Shown: positions 27,801 through 39,765 of the stretch, one piece after another | Numbering within the stretch: position 1 is the first letter of the stretch | How the letters are laid out: every line of letters begins with the position of its first letter | Assembly (NCBI GenBank): GCA_020091685.1 | Contig: CM034599.1 | Coordinates: forward strand, 38,099,377 to 38,163,376 | Length of the DNA stretch: 64,000 nucleotides | Reading direction: 5' to 3' | Origin: Lutjanus erythropterus | Taxonomy: Eukaryota > Chordata > Actinopteri > Lutjaniformes > Lutjanidae | Program-made: the position numbers and the translations under genes | The notes under the pieces: generated by a model | What the model saw: only the letters and a program-made list of their open reading frames with translations | Databases searched by the model: none | What the model was told of the DNA's origin: nothing

Positions 27801-30800
27801 TTGTCTCAGTTCTCAAGAACGGCTGTTATATAAAACTGGATATTAGAAAGATATATACCAATCCTGAACTGTTAATGTTTTACAGTATCAGAACTCAGTG
27901 TTTTAATAATTGATATGTTTAACTGTTTTGACTTCTCCGTTCTTTGCTTTCTCACTAGTGTTCATGGAGTCTCAGTAGAAGCAGGTGGTGTTGGCCTGTT
28001 GTAGCTGGTAGTTTTTTGGTCATTAAGATAATAAATATATTAAAGATCAGCTTCACACCGGTTTATTATCCTGGTTTTGTTGGGAACCACAGTTTCAAAC
28101 AATACCGACCTTAGACATGAAGCGTGTCCAGCCGCAGGCAGCGTTGTCGATGGTGTCCAGCTGCTCCAGCAGGGTGGAGGTGTTCGGAAGACTGTAGTTT
28201 CCCTCCATCAGGCCCTGCATCAGCTCACTGTCTGTGCCGTTCAACAGCTCAGGGTGCTGCTGCAGCTCTGAGGACAGCTGCAGAGACAACGAATGAGACC
28301 ATCACATGATGAATCATTCACATTCTGATCCGCACTGTGTCATTAATAATATCAAAAGACGACTTGTGTGATATGTGAGTCTACCTGCTGCAACCACACC
28401 AGGTGGTTGTGGAGACGACCCTCCTCCAGAAACGTCCTGAGCTGGGCGGAGATGTTGAGCCACACGCGGGTGTAGTGGGTCACGTTCCCGACGAACGCGA
28501 ATGTCTCATTTGCCTGAGTGCGAAAAGATTTAGCACGAATTCAGCCATTTGTCCATACGGTTTCCACTTCTTTCTTCCTCCACCACCTCCCTCCATCTCT
28601 CACCCTCCCACACTCACTGCTCTCTCCACCATCTTCAGCCCACTTGTTCAGATAAGAGATCTACAGGGCCGCTGCCAACACTCCGTCTGTGCTCGGCCAC
28701 AGATAATCAGTGGACATTTGTGCTCGTGTTGAGGCACAGAGAGGCCAGCTGCATTACATGTTACAGAGCTGATCCAGGTTAATCAGCAGCTTCATGTGAA
28801 TCCAGCGTGAGGCGCAGTGCACGATTCATGTCTTTTGCTTAGAATGCAAATGATGAAACCATCCCCACAGTGGACTCACATAATTCATGCTGGGAGTCTC
28901 AGCATCTGTCAGTGTGAATGAAACTGCACATGCAGCGTGTTCACCAGCGTGTTAGTCCACCTTTCAATACTTTCTGACTTAGCCACACTGTCTGTGTGAA
29001 TATACACTGAAGATATAAATCTTTAAAAACAGCTGAATAATACAGGTGAGGTTTTTTAAAAAGGCCAAGTTATTTCCTAAAACAGCTGGTCTCTGTAGTT
29101 TGTATCAAGTCTAACTCAAAGACCATTTTCAGGGGTGGATTAATCCACAGTTGGTGTTCTGGTGAGTATTTGGGGCAGCAGAATGGTGTATGTGGGTCCA
29201 AATAAACTACAGTATGTGTGTTCATGGTAATAAAGGAACATGTCCGCCAGTTTAACAGAGCAGCTTACTGATGTGTTTTAACAGTTTTTGAGCAACACTG
29301 TAATAAAATACAGCACATCTGGCTTTCACACACACACATGCACGCACGCACACACATGCACACGCACACACACGCACACACACACACACAGTACTTGTTA
29401 GAGGGATCGGTTCATTGTTGGTGTGGTGCTGCACATGGGATTTGTTCATCACAGCATCACAGATTCATCACTGAGTCTTTATGAAATGTTGGTTCTAGAA
29501 GCTGGGTGACATGTGGACTACTAGCCAGAACTATTAAAGCGTAACTTGCAGATTAAATGTATTAATAAAATTTATATGTAACCTTGCATAAAATAACAAT
29601 TTTAAAACTCAATTTAAGATTTTTTGGACATAAGGACAAGGAGTAAAGAGTGGTCTGTTTGAGCAAGGTTCTTACAAACACTTTTTTCAAATGGTTCATC
29701 ACATTACATATGAAGAGGAAGTGGCTGTGCCTGAGTCTGCCTCTGACCTGCGTGCAGAAGCAGGCGGTGGTCGGTTTGAGCGATCGTCTTTTGGCGAGTT
29801 GGTATTGAATTCTCCGTGCTGTGCTGTGCTGTTCACTCCCCACTGGCATTATGTTCTCAAGATTGTAAATCATTTCATTCAGTTAAGAGTTTTACTGAAG
29901 TGGGAACAAAATCTCTCCAAGCTGACAAGTTTGGTAACTGTCATATCAACGCCTTTCACAGGACTGTGTGTAAACTATCTCTGCCAGCAGCTCTAAATGC
30001 TTTACAGCACAGCAGTGAATCCACTGATTGCAGTGATTCCATAAAGGCAGATTTAGTCATGAAAGACCTTCATCCTAAGTCAAGATCCACTAGTACGTGG
30101 AACAAAGTTTGCCAGAAAATAATTTTTCAACCAAATAAAAATAATGTGAACGCAGCTGCTAAAAATGGTGAACAAACAGAGAATTTCCACTCTGCGATTC
30201 CCCTCATCTCATGTATATAGAGGAGAATATCTGCAGTGAACATAGTGAAAAACAACAGGACTTAAATTAACACAAATATTGCTGTTTGTTAAAGCTTTCA
30301 TCGTGACAGCTTTATAAGGTGGTAACATTTCAGTGCTGTGTTTCATGCTTGTTTCACAACCTCCTGTGGGCAAAAAAAAAAATAAAAAACCCTCTTGCAG
30401 CTTTAACCATCGTGTTGGAATTCTTCAGCATGGAGCACAGAGAGAGAGAGCTTTGTCCTCTCAAACACCTACACCAAAGAGAGCACTTTCTACTCGCCTT
30501 CTGAATCACTTTGTCCACCTGGGAGCCGATGGGGGAGTAGAGGATCTTGGGATTTGTAGTCATCAAGTGAACCAGTAGGCCCAGATTCCTCTGTTCTTTG
30601 CTGGTGAACCCCAGAGAACTCATGTTCCCCTGCTTCAAAGCCTCCGGCTCAATGATCCTGAAACAAGAATCACGACAGGTTAAAGGCCGCATAATTAAAT
30701 TTCCTGCCAAGTCTCAGCACTCAGGGATTAGATCTATATATATGTTATCTGCTTAAATGAATACAAATTACAGAAGAACAGAAGAATTCTCAACACAAAT

Positions 30801-33800
30801 CAAACCATAAGTTTACTGTGCTCATATCTCACAATATTGAATGCAAGTATGATACAAACACAAAAGAAAGTCAGCACTAACAGAAGAGGAACAACCCCCC
30901 GAACCCAAAGCAACCAGACTCCCCTGACAAAAACACTGCCCCAATCAGTTTTTTTTTTCTTTGTTCTGTTGTGTGACATGTGGTATTTTAAAAGGGCAGT
31001 GGTAGATCAGTTTCAAGAGTCTAAAATTCTCCATAGCACAGAGGCATTTGTATGAATTTGCTGCTGCAAGTCAACCGTTTCCTGTTAAACATGGTCCTTT
31101 GGCCAACTGTTAATGTAAAAATATTGATTAATCAAGTTTAAAAACCTGGCGGATCCTCTGACTGCTTGTGTTTTTGTCCCTCGGATGTCTTTTTAGCAAA
31201 GTTGCAGTCTCAGCACTTACTATGGAGAGAGCAATTATGTCTTCATGGATAGGAATGAAGGAAAAAAAAGTTGAAATAAAAAAGTTGGAATAAACAGGAA
31301 ACATAACTTTAAATTTACTTTAGTTCATTAAGAAAAAAATTGGGGGGCTTTTATGCCTTTATTTTTTTTTATCATACAGCTGAAGAAAAGACAGGAAAGA
31401 TCATGAGAGACCTCATGACAGAAACATTCTTCACATGGATGTAGCTATCATCTTCATTCTTGGACTTTTGTTTCACCCACCTGTTGTTCCCACACAGGAT
31501 CGGCTGCAGTCCGGCCCACAGTTGGACAAATGCTGAAAACTGAGAGTGAGGGTTCTCTGCCTCCTCCTTCCCTTTCCCTCCTCCTGCTGCTGCTGCTGCT
31601 GCTGCTCCTCCAACACCTCCCTCTGCTGCTTCCTCCCCCTCCTCTCCGGGGATGTCAGTCGTGTTGGGGCCCCAGGTGGTGGCGTTAAGGGGCCAGGTGA
31701 TGTTAGTGGGGGAGGCCGGAGTTCTTCCAATGCAGGCTCCTTTGGGCAGCAGGCGGGCCAGGCCGGACAGCAGGTCCACGTCTTTGAGAAGTCTCTCTAC
31801 ATCAGCCAGGTCCTTCAACAGGGCGCCGAGGTGGGACTGAGACAGAGGAACCAAAGAGCTGGGCTGCTCCAGGTGAAGCTGGTGGGATGAGGGTGGAGGA
31901 AGAGAGGATGGAGGGAAAGAGACAGTAAGCAAATATAGAGAAGCTTGACCCTCAGTTATTTGTTACATCCAATTTTCTTTTGTACTGTATAAATTTTGAT
32001 GGTTAAAGTGAGTTAATGTTGCATTTTTGTGTGTTGATGTCAATCCTATGTTTAGGAAATGGAGAAAGGCATCTAGTACTCTGTTATCAATATGATTCTG
32101 TACCTTCTCAGTGACGATCTGTGTGTTGATCTGATCTCTCAGCTCCAGGCTCATCTGCCTGAAGCGCTCCGACCTCTGACCCTCCCCTCCGCTGCAGACT
32201 GCGCTGCGGTAGGCCTGCAGCACCGGCCGCTGCTTCTCAGGCACCAACAGGATCTTACTGAGCTCACTGGCCCCGCCCTCCCCACAGGTGAGGACCTCCA
32301 GCATGGCTCCTGTCAGGAGGACCCCCTGTAGAAGACAATGTCAGCCTGTTATTCCCAGGTTGCCAAGACGCCTTGTCGAACTTTTTGACGTGTCATTCAG
32401 TTGCACAAGGAACAATTTAGTGTCTATGTAAGACACACCGGGCTTTCAAGTAACTTCAGTGAAAAAAAACAGTGAAACAAGACATTGGGCCTCATTCACT
32501 AACGTGTAGAAATGTTCTTACTGTGCTCACAACATAAGTTCTTACACAAAGTCATAGTCTGATTCATGAAACATGTATACCAGCCAAGTTTGTTCTTGGG
32601 TACTGTTCTTACCATATGTTTGTAACTCAGAATAATTCAAAACTAACAGGCTGCCTACAATCTGCACACTGACACACCCCCTTTTCTCTGTATAAGGAAA
32701 TATGTTTGCATAGAAAAGTATCATAGAGGAAGCGGTGAAGTCGTTGTAACTTTACATTCAGGCTGAACCAGGCGTTGCTGCGCTGTGTGTGGGTGTTTAT
32801 TTGTGTTTAGGGCTTAACCGCTGTGAAAAAATCAGGAAATAACGTTTTATTTCTCTGATTAACCAACTTTCGACAAGCCCTGAGTACTGCTTCGCCACAT
32901 TCAGTCTGTACTGTACTGCAGACACACCGCTGCACTGCCCGAGTCTGAAGAGGAAGACAGAAAAGATACTTTTGCAGCTCACTGGGCTGCAATGACCGAA
33001 GCGGTGCATGTTGTGTTGTGTCCCAGGAAAAGCAGACTGTGTCTCAGGTGAGAAAGAAATGGTCTGACATTAATGTTGATGAATTAAAAAGAAAAACAGA
33101 CCTGAAGAAAAATTATCATAAAATCATAAAAACAAGGGGGAAAAAATCAAATAAATCAACCATAAAAACACTTCCAAGACTTCTATCAAAGAGTTTTTTA
33201 AAAAGAATGCAGTTCTGACATGCTTTACATTTATTAAACGGTGTGTTTCAACATTTTCTAAGACATAATTTGTGCGTCTGAGGCAGCTCTAAATTTGTTC
33301 ACAGAGTACAAACATAAATGTTCGCACACACGATTTAAGCACAAATTTGCACTGTTTGTGGATGAGGCCCACTGTCCTTTTCCAGAAAAAATAAAGCTTC
33401 TGTTTCAATGATTTCAGAGACTCAGTAAACTGAAAAAGAACATAACACATAACACACATGCACAAATGTATTTTACTTAAGTTAGTAGTAAGTAGTGGTG
33501 TGGCAGTACTAATACATAATAATTGACAATTTAATATTGATCAGTGTGAGGCTGACATAAATGGCCTCTATGTGTTAAGTGATGGTGAAACGATTCACTA
33601 TATAACTGTTCTTAATGCATATGTTGCTCCTGACACTAATACATCCATCTTCACTCCCATGACTGATTTATTGTTTAAATAAAGCTGTTCTTTAATGATA
33701 GTGAGTGGTGACTGGAACTGAGTAATGGACAATACACTGGATAAAAATCCAGATTTTAACACAGCTAGGAGGAATGAGCTTTTGCAGTAAATCCTGAAAG

Positions 33801-36800
33801 ATGTTGTAGCCATATGGAGGTTAATGCACCCCTATGATAAAGTTTACACAGTTTTTTTAAGTCCACATAAAAGATGTTTTTGAATTTTTGCTATCTAAAC
33901 TATGTACAGAGCTTGTAGTAAGCAGCAGTGTTGGTAACATCCATATTTCTGGTTGAGAATGGCTGTAATAGATCAACATTATCACACCCTGATTTTTTTG
34001 TATGGAGCAAAAACTTTGCTTTATTTTTAGAAGTAAATGATAATGATAAAACAGATTCATCAAACGTGGGAAACTACAACTGCCTATTTGCAGTGAATGA
34101 TGATATCCTACTGTGCTGTTAAAAAAGAAGGAAGTAATTAAAGAAGAGAGAAGACTTGAGTTGAAGCTGTGAGATGCTGAATCGGAGCATACATGCACTC
34201 TGTCGAAGGAAAGCTGGGAAAAAGTCTTAATTGCTGGATCTGTACTTTACACATTATAATTCCAAATAGCGGAAAAGGCTCTATTCCAAAGAAGCATAAG
34301 AAATATGGATATGGAAATAAATTGTGGCACTCTTTCCCTAATTCAATTAATAACAAAAAACTTGCCAATGCAATCTCAAATTTTTCTCCAGACATTTCCT
34401 CAAAATTCAAACCACTGCTAAAAAAAGAAACAGATAAAGAATCTCTCAAGCTATGAAGAGAAAAACATTTTTATTTCTATATTGCTCCGTATGTTTCAGT
34501 GAGGTGTAGCAGAGGTGGGCTGAGGTCTAACCAGGTGTAATAGCTGAATAAATCAGTGTGGGCGTGCTGGACTGTTATGATCCAAATGCCTGCCCTCGTA
34601 GTGCTGCTGCTTGTAAGTTAAGCTTCAAATCTTAGAGTGCAAAATGTGGTGTGAATGAGCAGGTTTACCTCCACCTCCTTCAGGCCCTGCTGATCATTTC
34701 TCTGGTTTCCTGTGACTTCAGCGAGGCCTAAAGCCCGGGACATCAGTTTGAGCAGAGCCTGCCTGTGGGCTGTTTTCGTCGGGTCACGTAAGGCTTTGTG
34801 TATCAGACCTCCGTCCAGGCTGTGCACGTCTCCCAGCAGCTCCTCCTGGGGGGGGGGCAGGAGTGGCACGAAACATATCACTGTTAACACACACTTGCTC
34901 AGTGGCAACTGTCACAGAGAGGATAAATCTTACTGATGCATGGAGAGTGGAAGAAACAAGCAACAAGTAATAAAACTGATCCTTCATATGACCAGTGTCA
35001 AACTAATTATATTTTACATCACTCAGAATCATAAAACACAGCTACACCCAGACAATTCCATGATTTGTTATGTAACCAAGTGTTGCTTTTTATTGCTAAT
35101 ATGCATAATTGAAGTCACATTGTCAAAACTCCTCACACAGTCAGCGGAGCAGAAGTCTATGTGGACCAAACTGTGAATCATTTTTCACTGCTTTCACACA
35201 AAATTCATTCAACTTTCAAAAATTCATGAACTCTTGTCTCATTCATGTTCCACTACTTGTGAAACACTGTGTCTGTGCAGCACATTAACACGCTGTTTTC
35301 ATACCCGTTACAAACACATTCAAAACATTTCTGCAGCAGCCATGTTGAAATATATATAAAAAATGTACGGTGACAGAAAATTTATGATGAAATGACCAAA
35401 GAGAGAAAGTGAAACTGCGTGGAATGATTTTATTTGGACACACAGATAAAGGAAGATGGGTTAATGGGTAAAGATGATGATGATGGCTGAGAGAGAGAGA
35501 GAAAGAAAGTGTGGAGGACAAAGGATTACAATATCGTAATTACTGTATTATAACAGCCCTGGAATTTCAAAAATTAGTTTTTTGTTTCAGCTTTTTCTTT
35601 TTTATGAGTAAATTACTACTATATGCAAACATATAGAAAAAGATAAAGAATATTGAAGCTGTATTTCTGAATCATTCTTGTTACATATAATTTAGTACAG
35701 ACAATGAAGTGAAAAGGTGTTATTCTTATCATATTCTATGACGAAACACTGACTTATGTGATAAATCTTTCAAACTTACAAGATAAAAGAACATTTATGT
35801 AATGCTCCCCAATTGTTTGTGTTTTTTAGGTCAGAGGTGGAAAGAGTACTGAAAATCTGTACTTCAGTATGAGTACTGTAACATTGTTGGACTTCTGGTC
35901 CAACAAGCTTATTTTGAGACATGTATGAAGCATTTTATTGGTTTGAGTGAGTTTTGGAGGTGACATTAACTGTTGTCCAGGATGCATGTTGGTGCTGCAG
36001 ACTGTATGAAGAGTTTGGAAAAAGTGGCTTCAGTATTGACTGATGCTTTGTTAACAACTGATAAAAGTTTTGGACCTTCTGATATGTGGCACTTTGTGTG
36101 CGTGTGTGTGTGTGCGCGTATGTGCATAAATGTGAGTGTAGGTGTGTGAACTTACCCCCAGATGAAGAACTTTGCCTCCAGGTTTTTGACTGGTTTCTTT
36201 TGCTCCCTGAATCCAGCTCTGGGCCCCCCCTCCATCTCTGAGAGACGTACCAAAGATGAGACTGTGCACCTACGGGACACACATATGGACATGAGTATGA
36301 CAGGGGGGATCATTATGTATGTCTGATCCAACTTGTTTTCATTTTTTCAAAGTGTCTGTTGTTGTAATACTCATTCCAGCCACAAGAGGCTGAAGTGAAC
36401 CACTGCCCCTTGTTCTGAATAGGACTAAAAGCATTCATGTTTTCTTCTAGGTGAGCTCTAAATCCTCCATGCACTCCCATTTACAGAAAAATCACAATCG
36501 TGTAAAATATTCCTCACTAAGTTACAGTGGGTGTAGCTGTGTGTCTCTTGTTGGGACAGATGTGTGTCTGATACAGATGTATCAGACAGCAGCCTGCTAT
36601 CACTGTTGCACTGATTATTGTACAGATGTGAGGATCGTAGGGGTCGATTTACTAAACTCACTGCAGTCACCATCACGGCTGCAGGGTCCATGCATGATTT
36701 CAGTTGAACCAGACTGATGATTTTAATTAGCACAGCTGCAGTTCAGCTGCTAATCAACCCCTTCAGATCCTGTGTCTGCAGAGATGAACAATGATTCTTT

Positions 36801-39431
36801 GTTGGTTTCAGCCAATGAAAATGTAGTATTTTAAGATCTGACATTCACTCAGACTAACCAATCACTGCCAGGTTTGTAAACTGACAGAGCAAGGTAAGAC
36901 TTAAGAACCATCTTGTATACAGATACAACAGGAAGTGAAGAAAAAAACATATTCACCTATTAAACATCAACATATATGCAGTAAATTCAGGAATTTAACA
37001 GTAAGCGTATTAGTTACATGATTGCAATCAATGTTTATTTACATTTTCAATGTGGAGAACATATGATTATCTAAAAACTGACTGTCCATTTGTGGATGTT
37101 AAGCCCCTTTCAGATAAACATCTTTACTTTATTCTGTCGGTAATTAACATGTTGACTTCATGTCTGATGTAGCACCGTGGTTGCTATTGTTTCACAACAG
37201 TGATCTTACTAGTTTGGACCTAATAACATTTCTGCAACACTTTCAGAGATCCTGCCTTCTAAGATCACTGTAATAAATTAATAATATTATCTCAGTCATT
37301 GTCCCTCATGCACAGAGATAGAGAACGAGCCAATTTTAGTTGCTGAGAGGTTTGTCAGTCCACACACAACTCAGATCAGGCTACACAGTCAGTTCTCACT
37401 CCAAACACGTCTAATGTGGCACTTTGGCCACTGTCCGTCTGCTCAAAACTTTTTGCATTATGTTTTGATGTGCCATCAAAGTCAGGTGACTTTGTATGAA
37501 GAGCAACAAAGTCTGTGCACAAAGAAACACAGGACCTTCAACCAAGAGACCAGTGAAACCAAAAGTCAGTGTTGACTTATTTTTAACTTACGTAACATAA
37601 CTTATGCAACTTACATACATAAGATTCCAATTTTAACCTAAACGATGATCTTTGCCTATACCTAACCAAGTAGTTTTTGTGCCTTTATTTTGAAAGTCTA
37701 CCCATGCATTGCACATTAAGTATTGCTGAGTTGAGTGCGGAGCCCTGCAAATGCAAAACTGGCACTAGAGGGGCACCTAAAGGGTCATAGTTTGAAGTGC
37801 TGGGCCACTGACCAAGCTGTTGTATTTGACGAGCTGGCAGTGAGAAGTTGATTAGTAATATGATAATCAGTGGCGGACAAAGTACTCAACCACAGTACGA
37901 GTCAAAGTATAGATACTCATGGTCAAATATTACTTAACTACAAGTGAAAGTTGCTCAGTCAGAATTTTACTCAAGTTAAAGTACTAGAGTACTTGCTTTT
38001 AAAAATACTTAAGTATTCAAAAGTACATGCTTTTAAAGTACAAATTACAAAGTACATTTTCTAATATCAATTCATTGCTGTATTGTTTTCACAATGCATT
38101 TACAGAACCTTGTAACTCTCTGAAACCAACTAATGATGCACTGACCACTCTGCTGCACAAAGTCTATAGAAATACCTATAAAAACTTCAGCATAGAAATA
38201 CAATCAACAACAAAATGGACAGATATTGTAATTTTCTGACATAACTGTATTAAAATCACTTCATAAAATTAGATTAAACCAACTGTAAGGAGTTCTCCAA
38301 GTTTTAAATAAATGAGATTTCTCTCTGTCTTCAGGATCAGTATATACATGAATTATGTGGTATTTTTCACCCCAATAAAAACAATCCAACATTAAAAGCT
38401 GACCTGGAATTAATTCTCCTTTTCAAATTATAATAATATCTTGGGATTTAATTTAGTCTTTCTCCTGTCGTCACCATTACTGAGTTTTGTTTGAATGAAA
38501 GAGGGAGAGTTTGCTTGTTCTTGTTACAGAGAGCACCTGGATGACGTATTTCTGCTTTTACATCAGTCCCAGTTGAGAGTGAGTACTGTGATTGGTTTCC
38601 TTCTGTGAGGAACACAGCATGTGGCCAGTTGCATTTTAGAAAAGAAAAAACAGCAATAGCTGACTTCAAAGATCTGCTTAGACTAAAAATAACGAGTAAA
38701 AACAACCTTCCTAGAAATGTAGTGGAGTGAAAGTCAGAAGTTTCCAAAAAAACAAATACTCAAGTAAAGTAGAGATACTCAAAAAATGTATTTAAGTACA
38801 GCAGTCAAGTAAATGTACTTCATTACTGTGCACCACTGATAATAAGTGATATTTGTTTACCCTGCAATAACTGCTCTTTTTGACACCTTGGTACAGTATG
38901 AACAAGCAGTAAACATATTATTGTTATCACCTTATAAAGCTGTTTGGGTGAATGTGTTAGTAGGCAGTTGCCTATTTACACATCTAATAGACATAGAGCA
39001 CCATGTGAAGTTGTCTTCGTATCTACCTGATGAATCTAATCCCAATATTCACTCTCCTTTTAGCTCTGTTTTTGGTCTCTACCTGCTCTTGAGCAACATG
39101 GCTCTTTACTGCTAAATGCTCCACTGTGTTGTACTGTAATTTCAACAAAGTGATCAGTGATTAAAAGATCAATCTGGGAGATTTTGATGTTGAATACAGA
39201 ATGAAACATTTGTCTTTCTCTTTTGACAAGTTGTTGCTGTAAACAGGAAAAGAAAAATATGTACTGTATGTGCATCTTAGGCTGCTACAAGTTTGTGTGG
39301 CTGTACGGATTATCACATTACAACAAATATGGACCAAAAAGATGATAAAACAAGATCAAACATATTAGGCAAATGATGCCCATTAGCCTGAACTGAATTA
39401 AGATGAAGGGAATTATACTGAGCATAATGGA

Positions 39432-39522
<91 letters not shown>

Positions 39523-39673
39523 AGTAAAGTTGAAGTTAATCACCTCTCTGAGGCTGACTGGAGTGTTGAGCAGCAGGCTGGTTGTGGAGTTGGACAGGGA
39601 AAGATTCTTGATCAGGAACTGCTGGAAAACTGACTGGTTCTTCAATACACTGGCCAGCGTGAAGCCTGCATCG

Positions 39674-39765
<92 letters not shown>

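Larger units (their letters stand above)
28514..30497. other. abca2 intron 10 (GC-AG)
   Basis: Begins with a GC donor. Contains repeat R copy 3 and a CA microsatellite. 29,690-30,220 is an open, protein-like plus-strand stretch (two overlapping frames of 101 and 134 codons) that matches nothing I know; it may be a fragment of an unrecognised transposon. Confidence 0.6.
36270..39543. other. abca2 intron 5
   Basis: Holds the element 37,868-38,838 and ends with the TG tract beside exon 5. 36,300-37,860 has no feature I can support beyond fragments resembling fish repeats. 38,850-39,430 is featureless. Confidence 0.7.

Noticed and set aside
30837-31055. 72-codon plus-strand frame in intron 9
   Set aside because: No family resemblance, polyT/polyPhe run inside, composition like surrounding intron.
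31546-31890. Plus-strand frame of 114 codons with a polycysteine run, and a minus frame with polyglutamine
   Set aside because: Off-frame readings of the (GCA)7 repeat in exon 9.
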